Positions 1 to 7,579 of a stretch of DNA of 64,000 nucleotides are shown in pieces. Below the pieces are notes generated by a model. It was not told where the DNA came from. It worked only from the letters and a program-made list of their open reading frames with translations, and made no database searches. The stretch is from UBA1268 sp965662195 (lineage in GTDB: Bacteria; Planctomycetota; Planctomycetia; Pirellulales; UBA1268). The stretch's first letter is position 1. The number at the start of each line of letters is the position of its first letter. Where the stretch lies: assembly GCA_965662195.1 (NCBI GenBank), contig CBFIHA010000004.1, positions 1-64,000 on the forward strand, in the 5' to 3' direction. A program made the translations under genes and the position numbers.

Positions 1-346
1 GAAGTACCCCGGCAGGTCCTGATCAGCAAGCGAGATCCGAACACTGGCGTCAACTCAACGCCCGCCGTGCTGCCAGGCGAGAATGTCGGCCGCAGCCTCA
101 CAACCGAGGAAACTCGTCCGGCGGAACCACCGTGCCGGCTGCAACCGCACCCGTTGGGTGACAGTCGCCGGATCTGATGCGCTCGGCGGCCGAGCGAAGT
201 GAAACGTGGGGGCCACTTTCGACGCCCCTTGTCGCTGCTGATCGGCACCTTGGTACCGCTCTTCATCTCCCTCGGCGGCAATACCTATCCGGGCATGATA
301 GTGAGGGCGGCGAGTGGAATCGCGAGTAGCAGAAGCGGCGGCCGAT
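1..346. other. No recognisable gene at the left edge
   Basis: This stretch lies downstream of the DUF1592 gene on the minus strand. Open frames exist on both strands but none gives a protein resembling a family I know, and their composition is the Arg/Ser/Pro-rich kind expected of GC-rich non-coding or antisense frames. It may hold the end of a gene that lies mostly outside the window, but I cannot support one. Confidence 0.5.
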
Positions 347-3037
347 TCATTTCGACTGAAACTCCCGGCTGGCGACGAGGGCCTGAAAGATCTCACGGAG
401 TTGCCAATCCTTTGCCTTCGCATGCGACGTGATGCGTTGGACGAGTTCGTCATCGGCATAGCCGCAGGGGCGGCCGAGGGCGTACTCGAGGAGGGCCTCG
501 GTGAAGCCCGTCGCGAAGGTGTCGACACGGTCGGCCACGATCTTCCGCAGCCCGAAGAAGTCCTCGAAGGCGGGGCCGCCGTGCAGTTTGCCGGCGGGGT
601 CGATCTCCCACTCCTTCTTGCCGAGGCCTCGTTTCTCGTCGCTGTCGGTCGTCCGCCACAGCCCCGCGGCGTCGAAGTTTTCGAGTCCGAAGCCGAGCGG
701 GTCGAATCGCCTGTGGCAGCTGGCGCACTGCGGCTCCTCCTGATGGGCCTCGAACCGCTCTCGCGTGGTGAGCAGCTGGCCTTCGAGCCGCGAGAGCTGC
801 GGCACGTTGGGAGGCGCAGGCGGCGGCGGATCGTTCAGGAGATGCTTCGCCACCCACACGCCGCGATGAATCGGATGTGACGCCGTGCCATCACTTCCCA
901 TCGCGTGGATCGCCGCCATTCCGAGCAGGCCGCCCCGTGGCGAACCGGGCGGGAGGGAGACGGGGAGAAACGAATCCCCCGCGATGCCCTCGAGGCGGTA
1001 GTGCTGCGCGAGCAGTCCATTCACGACCACGGTGTCGCTCATGAGAAGGTCGCGGATACTGCCGCCGCTGCGGAGCACATGGGCAAACGTCTCGTAAACC
1101 TCCCAACGGGCCGCCACCTTCATGCTGTCGTCAAAGTCGCGGTGCTTCTCGGAGTCAAACTCGAAGAAGTCGAGTCGCTCCATGTGGAGCCACTGGTGGA
1201 GGAAGCCGGCCAGGAAGGCGTCGAACCGGTCGCTCGCGATCAGGCGGTCAACCTGGGCCGCCAGCACTTCGGGCTTCGTGAGCTCACCGCGGGTCGCGTA
1301 GCCCAGCAGTTCCTCGTCGGGCGGTCCGCTCCAGAGGAAATATGACAATCGGTTGGCAAGTTCCACGCCCGAAAGGAGTCGGGGCTGCCCCGCCACGCCG
1401 GGCTCTGCGAGATACAGAAATGGCGGTGAGGCGAGGACCACGGCAAGCGGTCGCGCGACCGCGGTCTCAAACGCGTCGCCGGCTCCCACGCGGGCGTCGA
1501 AGAGTTGCACGAGCCGGTCGATGAACTCCGGCTTGGGTGGCTCGCCGCGAAACGCCCGCTCTGCGAATTGCTCGATCACTTCCCTTGCTCCGGCGGCGTC
1601 TTGCGTGGCCGCGATCAGTGACACCGGCTCCGGCTCGCCCGGCTCCGGCGGCAGTGGCCCCTCGATCTCCACCCAATCGACCCAGATCACCGGTGTGGGG
1701 CCGCGGCCGAACTTCTGGAATGACTTCACGAACCGATCATTGTCGGTGCCCCGCCTGATCCGCCGCTTCTCGCGAATCGAATAGGTCCGATTCGGGCCGC
1801 CGCCGACGCGGATCTTTACTTCCAGGATCTGCGGGTTGTCGAGCGTGCCCGTCACCTGATGGGTGCTCATCAGGTCGAAGTTGTCGAGGACCTTCCCCTT
1901 GATGCCAAACTGCACGAATCGCTGGTGCCACTCCGCGTCGTCGGTGGCAGCGATTCGATAGCGGTAGATGTAGTCGCCCGGTGGCCAGCGATCAGGGATT
2001 TTGTGCGACTCGGTGGTGTGCACCGGGTGGCAGCCGTGATAGACGCCTGCATCGGTCGCCGGCCGCGTGTAGTAGTCCTTCAGCGTAGGGAGCGACTTGA
2101 CCGCGGCGTTGCGGGCGAAGAAATCGAACGAACTGGAGTCTTTGTAGCCGTAATCCGCGACGGCAGGCATCCCGACGAGCCGATCCCACTCGATGTAGAA
2201 CTGCGCCCGAAAGTCGCCTCGGCTACCCATCCGCTTCGTGATGTCGGCGACGACGTCGGCATGTTCGGGCAGCTTCGCCAGATCATCGACCGCCTGCGTC
2301 CAGGCGATGTATTTGGCGTAGGCTTCCTCCTGCTGCTTCATCATCTTCTGCTGTCGTTCGTTGACGAAGTCTTCCATGTCGCGGTGGTAGGTCTGCGGCG
2401 TGGCCGCGGCCCCTTTCTGAAGCGCGATCGCCTCCTCGACCGCCTTGCGGCCGAGCGCCAAATACGACTCAAACTGATCGCTCGACATCATCAGGCCCGC
2501 GCCCACCGTGTCCATCGACCCCGCCCCGCCGTCCTGTGGCAGTTCCGTCACGTCGATCTCGACGCCCAGGAGATCGCGGATCGTGTTCTTGTATTCCCGC
2601 TTGTTGAGCCGCCGGATGATCTGCCGTGTGCCCTGCTCGGCGATCACCTTGCGTGCCACCACGAGCGTCTGGGCGAGGTCCGCCAGAAACTCCGTCTTCG
2701 CCTCCCGCTCCGGCTGCGGCTCTGCTTCCGGTGGCATCTCGCCGGAGTTGAGCACGTTCATCACCTTCTGCCAGCGATCGGCTCCCGCGGTCGTGGTGAT
2801 CTCAAGCGGCAGGTCATCGAGCCGCACGCCGCTGTCAGTCTCGGCCCCTGTGTGGCACTTCCCGCAGCTGGCGTGCAGAAACGCCGCATGCCCCGCATCC
2901 ATCCGGGCCACGGGCACCGCCGCACGCACACTCGGACATGCGAAGACGAGCCCCAGCATGAGGATCGCGATCCGCCCGCCGTTGACGGCAGCAAGGCCAA
3001 CTTCATGGAAAGACGGTACACTCCTACGTGAGGGCAT
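347..3037 (-). CDS. DUF1592/DUF1588/DUF1585 planctomycete cytochrome c-type protein
   Basis: An exported protein of 896 aa with the multi-domain layout typical of planctomycete proteins that carry DUF1587, DUF1592, DUF1588 and DUF1585. A hydrophobic signal-like segment spans about residues 22-40. A cytochrome c motif CGKCH lies at residues 58-62, and a second CxxCH (CASCH, 771-775) sits in the DUF1588-like part just before FDPLGFGLENFD. The C-terminal 90 residues resemble DUF1585. The family is thought to be a periplasmic haem protein, but its reaction is not established. It normally accompanies a DUF1552 gene, and does here: DUF1552 (3395-4699) is the next gene upstream, with a toxin-antitoxin remnant on the other strand between them. 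The length is normal for the family and the frame is intact. The family call is firm; the function is unknown. Confidence 0.9.
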   Translation of the reverse strand: MPSRRSVPSFHEVGLAAVNGGRIAILMLGLVFACPSVRAAVPVARMDAGHAAFLHASCGKCHTGAETDSGVRLDDLPLEITTTAGADRWQKVMNVLNSGEMPPEAEPQPEREAKTEFLADLAQTLVVARKVIAEQGTRQIIRRLNKREYKNTIRDLLGVEIDVTELPQDGGAGSMDTVGAGLMMSSDQFESYLALGRKAVEEAIALQKGAAATPQTYHRDMEDFVNERQQKMMKQQEEAYAKYIAWTQAVDDLAKLPEHADVVADITKRMGSRGDFRAQFYIEWDRLVGMPAVADYGYKDSSSFDFFARNAAVKSLPTLKDYYTRPATDAGVYHGCHPVHTTESHKIPDRWPPGDYIYRYRIAATDDAEWHQRFVQFGIKGKVLDNFDLMSTHQVTGTLDNPQILEVKIRVGGGPNRTYSIREKRRIRRGTDNDRFVKSFQKFGRGPTPVIWVDWVEIEGPLPPEPGEPEPVSLIAATQDAAGAREVIEQFAERAFRGEPPKPEFIDRLVQLFDARVGAGDAFETAVARPLAVVLASPPFLYLAEPGVAGQPRLLSGVELANRLSYFLWSGPPDEELLGYATRGELTKPEVLAAQVDRLIASDRFDAFLAGFLHQWLHMERLDFFEFDSEKHRDFDDSMKVAARWEVYETFAHVLRSGGSIRDLLMSDTVVVNGLLAQHYRLEGIAGDSFLPVSLPPGSPRGGLLGMAAIHAMGSDGTASHPIHRGVWVAKHLLNDPPPPAPPNVPQLSRLEGQLLTTRERFEAHQEEPQCASCHRRFDPLGFGLENFDAAGLWRTTDSDEKRGLGKKEWEIDPAGKLHGGPAFEDFFGLRKIVADRVDTFATGFTEALLEYALGRPCGYADDELVQRITSHAKAKDWQLREIFQALVASREFQSK

Positions 3038-3069
3038 GACAAAAACTCCAGCAGGCAGGGAGGTGTTTC

Positions 3070-3282
3070 ATGACGTTGTCCGAAAAGATTTCCCACGAAG
3101 TGCAGGCACTGCCGGAAGCCATCCAGCGAGAGGTGCTCGATTTCGTGGAGTTTTTAAAGGCCCGGAAAGTCCGTGCCGAAGATGAAGCGTGGAGCAGATT
3201 TTCGCTGGCCCAGGCGATGCGCGGACTGGAAAATGAGCCCGACCTGTATTCCGCCGCCGACCTCCACGAGCCGCGGTCATGA
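3070..3282 (+). CDS. Small antitoxin-like protein (DUF2281/VapB-like)
   Basis: A 70-aa protein starting MTLSEKISHEVQALPEAIQ and continuing with VLDFVEFLKAR. This amphipathic pattern is typical of short DUF2281-type antitoxins. The ATG follows a purine-rich stretch (GGGAGGTGTTTC). Its stop overlaps the start of the next frame in an ATGA, the usual translational coupling of an antitoxin to its toxin. It lies divergent from the DUF1592 gene (start 3037). Because the downstream toxin is truncated, this antitoxin is probably an orphan. Confidence 0.65.
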   Translation: MTLSEKISHEVQALPEAIQREVLDFVEFLKARKVRAEDEAWSRFSLAQAMRGLENEPDLYSAADLHEPRS

Positions 3283-3394
3283 TTCGGGAGGGGCTGGTCG
3301 TCCTCGTTCCATTTCCTCACGTTGAGGCAGGGTTGCCCGGAAAGGTTCGCCCGGCGGTCGTGCTAAACAAGCTCCGTAAACATGCTTCCGCGCG
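3279..3394 (+). pseudogene. Truncated MazF/PemK-type toxin
   Basis: The frame opens with MIREGLVVLVPFPHVEAG and then GKVRPAVVLNKLR, which is the N-terminal strand pattern of PemK/MazF-like ribonuclease toxins (VLVPFP followed by RPAVVL). After about 33 residues the similarity stops. The remaining residues of the open frame, to 3584, are simply antisense to the end of the DUF1552 gene. The normal family length is about 110 aa, so roughly two thirds is missing, including the C-terminal catalytic region. The junction falls next to the DUF1552 stop codon at 3395. I infer a deletion or a truncated insertion; the product cannot be an active toxin. Confidence 0.65.
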
Positions 3395-4699
3395 TCACGC
3401 GGTGAGGTCGCCGAGCGTGCCGGTGGAGTCGCCGTGGGCATCGACTTCGAGGCCCAAGCCCTGCATGAGCGTGAGCCAGAGGTTGCACAGCGGCGTCTGC
3501 TTAGCCGCCAGCACGATATGGCGGCCGTGCTTCACGCCCGCGCCGCCGCCGGCGAGGATCGTGGGGCAATTGTCGAGTGAGTGAATCGAGCGGATGTTGC
3601 TGCCAAACGAGAGCGACACGTTGTCGAGCAGTGTCGAGCCGTCGGGCTCCTCGACAGCCGCCAGCTTGTCGATGAACTCCGCGAGCAACTTGCTCATTTC
3701 GAGATCCCGCTTCTGCGAGGCCTCCATGCGGCTGCCGGGCATATAGTGGCTCACGTCGTGCGGGTGGTAGTCGATATCGAGCGCCTTCATCAGGTTCCAA
3801 TGGGGCTGGCGATAGGTGATCACCCGCGTCGAGTCGGTGCGGAGGGCGGCGATCATCAGATCGTGCATCAGCCGCGTCTCCGCGATGCCATTGGCCTCCT
3901 CGGGCGGCTGCGTGAGGTTGGCCTTTGGCTTGGGCCGCGTCATCCAGGCCTCATCCTTGGCCAGCCGCGTCTCGAGCTCGCGGATCGACTGGAAATACTC
4001 GTCGAGTTTGCGGCGGTCGTCGGCGGAGAGTTTGCCGTCGATCGCCTTGGCCTCCACGAGTACGGCGTCGAGCACGCTTCGCTGCTCGGCGAGCGCCCGC
4101 CGCCGCTCCTCGAGCGGGGCGTCCTCGTCGCCGAAGAGCTTCTGGAAGACGGCCAGGGGCGTGTCGATGCCGGCGATCGGCTTGCCCTGCCGGTTCCAGG
4201 CCAGCGAGAGCCCCGGGCCGTGGCCACCCTCGTAGTTGTCCCTGCTGTTGAGCTGGAGCGACGTGAACCGCGTGTGCCTGCCAAACCGCTCCGCCACGAC
4301 CTGGTCGGCAGAGACCGAGTTGTAGAAATTCAGGCCGGGCACCGCATAGCGATTGGCGCCCGTCAGGTAGAACGTGCTGCCCCAGTGGCCTTCATTGGAA
4401 AACTTGTTGGAGAGGCCCTGGATGACCGTGATCCGTTGCTGATGGCGAGCCAGCGGTGCAAGCCCCGGGGAAAGCTGGTAAACAGCCCCGGTCTGCTTCC
4501 GGTCCGGAAACCAGGTCTCGTTGGTGATGCCGTAGCCAAACGAGATCGCGATCATGCGCTGGGGTGCGGATGGCGACGCCTCTGCAGCGAACGCCTGCCG
4601 CGCGAGCGACGGCAGCAACGGGAGGGCTAGCGACGTGCCGGCGGCCCGCAGAAACGTGCGACGGCCGAGGGGTGAGATGGCGGGCAGGCTGTCGATCAT
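3395..4699 (-). CDS. DUF1552 domain-containing secreted protein
   Basis: A protein of 434 aa that opens with a Tat-like signal: RRTFLRAAG near residues 13-21, then a hydrophobic Ala/Leu run and a probable AxA cleavage site near residue 40 (RQAFAAEA). The body matches the DUF1552 pattern, with GYGITNETWFP early, GHGPGLSLAWN in the middle, and SLSFGSNIRSIHSLDNCPTILAGGGAG near the C-terminus split over two adjacent stretches. Twin-arginine export suggests that a folded or cofactor-bearing protein is moved to the periplasm. The partner DUF1592 gene lies downstream on the same strand, and a small lipoprotein gene (stop 4725) lies upstream with only 25 bp between. The function is unknown. Confidence 0.9.
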   Translation of the reverse strand: MIDSLPAISPLGRRTFLRAAGTSLALPLLPSLARQAFAAEASPSAPQRMIAISFGYGITNETWFPDRKQTGAVYQLSPGLAPLARHQQRITVIQGLSNKFSNEGHWGSTFYLTGANRYAVPGLNFYNSVSADQVVAERFGRHTRFTSLQLNSRDNYEGGHGPGLSLAWNRQGKPIAGIDTPLAVFQKLFGDEDAPLEERRRALAEQRSVLDAVLVEAKAIDGKLSADDRRKLDEYFQSIRELETRLAKDEAWMTRPKPKANLTQPPEEANGIAETRLMHDLMIAALRTDSTRVITYRQPHWNLMKALDIDYHPHDVSHYMPGSRMEASQKRDLEMSKLLAEFIDKLAAVEEPDGSTLLDNVSLSFGSNIRSIHSLDNCPTILAGGGAGVKHGRHIVLAAKQTPLCNLWLTLMQGLGLEVDAHGDSTGTLGDLTA

Positions 4700-4724
4700 G
4701 GTGCTGCTCTTTCTGGTGGCGGGG

Positions 4725-5144
4725 TCAGGGCTTTGTCGTCAGGGTAAAGTCACAGACAGAGTTTTTGCCTTCGACCGGCTCGATGATCAGGATGGTCGTC
4801 TCGCGTTTGACGTAGGGGGGCGGCACCACCTGTTCCGCTACCGGCTCACCGTCGCGGACTTCCCCGGTCGGCTTGTAGAGGCTGACCGTCACGGAGGTCT
4901 TCTTGGGGAAAATCTTGGTAGAGAATCGGCCGGTAGCATCCGTGAAGGCGTGGCTGGTGGGGCCGTCGCCAGCTGCGGGATAGAACATCAGTGCGGCACC
5001 GGGGAGAGGTTCTCCATCGAGGGTAACCGTGCCGCTGACGGTGGTGGCGGGCGGCCCGCAGCCAAGGGAGGTGAGCAGGGCGAACGCGATCCCCGCGAAT
5101 GCGTTGGCGACGGTCACTTTCACTGAAATGGATGGCCGATTCAT
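4725..5144 (-). CDS. Lipoprotein with carboxypeptidase-regulatory-like beta domain
   Basis: A 139-aa protein with a lipoprotein signal: a hydrophobic stretch ends in LLTSLGC, which makes Cys29 the likely lipidated residue. The remainder starts with VSGTVTLDGEPLPGAALMFYP and continues with ATGRFSTKI, the pattern of transthyretin/carboxypeptidase-regulatory-like folds common in short planctomycete lipoproteins. It is wedged between the DUF1559 gene (14 bp upstream) and the DUF1552 gene (25 bp downstream), so it is very probably co-transcribed with them. Its role is presumably structural at the cell envelope; no catalytic motif is visible. Confidence 0.85.
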   Translation of the reverse strand: MNRPSISVKVTVANAFAGIAFALLTSLGCGPPATTVSGTVTLDGEPLPGAALMFYPAAGDGPTSHAFTDATGRFSTKIFPKKTSVTVSLYKPTGEVRDGEPVAEQVVPPPYVKRETTILIIEPVEGKNSVCDFTLTTKP

Positions 5145-5157
5145 TGGAATCCTCGTG

Positions 5158-6219
5158 TCAGTAAGAGGGCACGGTCAGACCGGAGTTCATCGTGGAAAGC
5201 TCTTGCCAGGCATTCAGCGAGATCGTGTTTTGGATGAACCGCACCCCGCCGTCGCACATCGACACGTTGACGCCGTCGGGATGCCGGCTGCGGGCGCTGT
5301 GGCTGAGCGCGAGAGTTGCGCCCGGGGTGGTGCACGGAAGGGTGACCGGGTCGTACGTGTTGTCGCATCCACTGCTGTAGGTCACATCGATGCCCGAGTT
5401 CGGCGTCGCATGCGTTGTGAAACCTGAGGTGAGGCCGGAGATCACGACCCCACGCGTGTCGGCATCACCGTATAAGTCGCCTGGACGCGGGCGACTGACA
5501 TCGACAGGAAACACGCGGATTTCGCCCATCAGCAGGGTCTGGGAGGTGCCGTCGGTGATCTGGCTGAGCTTCGTTTGAAACGGGACGAAGTTGTTCTGGA
5601 CCGACCCGCCACGGAAGCCAAATGGGCTCGAGGGAACGGCCTGCTGCTGGTTGCCCGGCACGGGCGTTGCCGAACCAGTCGCCTGCAACAGGCCGGCCTT
5701 GCCGCCATTCACGACATAGTTTTGGCGGGCTACGCAAAAGGAGTTGCTCGTGCCGAAGGTGCCGTTGCGTCTGCAGTGGTAGGCACCGGGTTTGTCACTC
5801 GGGCAGTAATAGACCGGAAGACGCAGTTGCGAAATCATGTTGTTCCGCATTCCGCCGATCATCACACCCGTGTCGTTGTGCGGGGCGTCAAAATTCCACC
5901 GGTCGTAGAGTTCGCTCTGTTCGATGAAAGGCCACATCGCGACGACCCAGCCGCGATACGCTTTCTTGCCATCCCCGTTGACCTCACTCCCCGCCGGGTT
6001 TGCCCGATTCGCGATGTACGGCAAAGCCTTGTTGGCATCCTCATACGTCAGCATCGCCAGCGACCATTGCTTCAGCTGGTTGGTGCACATCGAGCGGCGG
6101 GCCGCTTCGCGGGCACTCTGCACGGCCGGCAGGAGAATCGCCACCAGCACGCCGATGATGGCGATCACCACCAGGAGCTCAATCAGCGTAAACCCGCGGA
6201 TTTTTGGGTGTGGCTTCAT
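5158..6219 (-). CDS. DUF1559 protein with type IV prepilin-like N-terminus
   Basis: A 353-aa protein with a textbook prepilin N-terminus. Gly9-Phe10 forms the prepilin peptidase site, followed by TLIELLVVIAIIGVLVAILL with the conserved Glu at position +5 of the mature protein. The helix runs on as AVQSAREAARR. The C-terminus carries the H-X9-DG type tail (VNVSMCDGGVRFIQNTIS) characteristic of DUF1559 proteins. Planctomycetes encode dozens of these. They are assumed to be pseudopilin-like envelope proteins, but their assembly is not understood. The gene lies 14 bp upstream of the lipoprotein gene and 44 bp downstream of the membrane-anchored gene ending at 6264. Confidence 0.93.
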   Translation of the reverse strand: MKPHPKIRGFTLIELLVVIAIIGVLVAILLPAVQSAREAARRSMCTNQLKQWSLAMLTYEDANKALPYIANRANPAGSEVNGDGKKAYRGWVVAMWPFIEQSELYDRWNFDAPHNDTGVMIGGMRNNMISQLRLPVYYCPSDKPGAYHCRRNGTFGTSNSFCVARQNYVVNGGKAGLLQATGSATPVPGNQQQAVPSSPFGFRGGSVQNNFVPFQTKLSQITDGTSQTLLMGEIRVFPVDVSRPRPGDLYGDADTRGVVISGLTSGFTTHATPNSGIDVTYSSGCDNTYDPVTLPCTTPGATLALSHSARSRHPDGVNVSMCDGGVRFIQNTISLNAWQELSTMNSGLTVPSY

Positions 6220-6263
6220 GACGGGATCCTTTCAAGACGAGGTGAGAAGAAAAGAAACTGGGA

Positions 6264-7297
6264 TTACGGCATGGTGTCGGGAAGCAGGAGCGTGAGCCGG
6301 ACGTCGTCGCAGTAGTGACGATCAAACGTCGCCGCCCTGCGGCCGGGCGTGCGATCCATCGTGGTCGCGTCGATATGCACGATGGCAAACCGGCTCCCGG
6401 CCGGCAGCGAGACGGTGGCCGACACCTGCCGCCAGCGGTCGGCCTCGCCCGAGGAAAGCAATCGCTCGGCCGCTTCGGAGGCCGCCAGCGATCGCGTCTC
6501 CGGCCACGCGGGAAGAATGTCGGCAGGCGGTTTGTCGAACACCGACAGTCGGCCCACGAACAAAGACTGCACGTCGTGCGGTCCGCTCGCGTCGCGGACC
6601 TTCGCGGTGAGCCGGAGCATGCAGCCGCCTCCCGCGATCAGGTCGGCATACGGGGCGAGGTCAACGAGTTGGTAGAGATCGCAGGAGTCGGCTGTGGACA
6701 CGGACGGATCGCCCGGCCCGGGCAGCGCCTGTTCGAACGCCAGCATCCGGCGGCCAGCGGCCGGCACGACGCCCTGCTCCGCCCCGCAGGTCCGCACCCG
6801 ATCGGCGCCCCAAACGCCATACGATTGCGGCAGCCGGTCCATACGCGTGGCGCATGCTGGCGGGATCTGCATGTGGGTCGCACCGGCCTCGAAGCTCGGG
6901 TTGGCGATCGTGATGGGCACCGGCGGCCGGCTCCGCGCGGGCAGGGCCATCGCCCAGGCGACGCTCGCCCCAAGCAGCCCACTGGCGACCGTGACGGCAG
7001 CCAGCGAGGCGGCCACCGATCGCCGCCACCTGCCAGGGGACGATGCCGAAGGTGTTGCGGTCAGCGTTGAAGCCGAATCGTGGGGATTGATTCCGACCGA
7101 CTGGGGCGTTTGCTCGCCAGCAACCGCCTCATCACGTGCGGCAGCCATCCCCCAGGTCTCGCCCGCCCACCGTTCGAGGCCGGCCACCGTTCGAGGCCGG
7201 CCACATAGCCGCGGATGCGGTCCAAATGCTCGATAAACAGTCGTTGAACCTGTTCCCGGCTCTGCTGGTCTTGATTGAAAGGAGCGGTATTCCCCAT
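6264..7297 (-). pseudogene. Membrane-anchored (anti-)sigma-like protein broken by a 17-bp duplication
   Basis: The best start is the ATG at 7295-7297, with AGAGGA eight bases upstream. It reads MGNTAPFNQDQQ, then REQVQRLFIEHLDRIRGY, which looks like the first helix of a planctomycete ECF sigma factor. At 7168-7201 a 17-bp tandem duplication shifts the frame, and translation then ends near 7061. With one copy removed the frame continues to 6264 for about 338 residues: a short linker, one membrane helix (VAASLAAVTVASGLLGASVAW) and an extracytoplasmic beta domain with ITIANPSFEAG, YGVWG and, near the end, CDDVRLTL. That second half resembles the outer domain of planctomycete anti-sigma/FecR-like proteins. 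The sigma-like start joined straight to an anti-sigma-like end suggests an older internal deletion as well. The gene is probably inactive, unless the duplication is an assembly error. Confidence 0.6.
7168..7201. repeat. 17-bp perfect tandem duplication
   Basis: The unit CACCGTTCGAGGCCGGC occurs twice back to back, at 7168-7184 and 7185-7201, and a third CAC follows. Seventeen is not a multiple of three, so the duplication changes frame inside the (anti-)sigma-like gene. Removing one copy joins the two otherwise separate open frames at GLERW, which both frames encode at this point. Confidence 0.9.
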
Positions 7298-7579
7298 AGA
7301 AAAATCCTCTACGAGTATTGCCGGGTGAGGGCAAAGCATTAGCAGCCGGCAACCAAAACCGGGACTGTCGAGATAAATCCCCGCGGGTTGGTCTCGGCAA
7401 CCGCTCACCGGTGACCCGGTCGAGCATCGCGAGCATCTGCAACTACCTGTCGTTCTCCGCCCGCTCCGCCAGGAAGTTCCTTCCTGTTCCGGTGCCGGCA
7501 CGTTGGTAGAAGTCGGACGCCACGTCGGCAGTGCCTGCCCGCGCGAGCCGAGCCGCCGAAGCGTTCTGTGCCGGGAAAG

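Noticed and set aside
1859..3031. 390-aa plus-strand frame opposite the DUF1592 gene
   Set aside because: It is antisense to a clearly recognised gene, has Arg/His/Val-rich shadow composition and no ribosome site.
3395..3584. C-terminal part of the toxin frame
   Set aside because: It is only the antisense of the DUF1552 C-terminus and has no toxin similarity.
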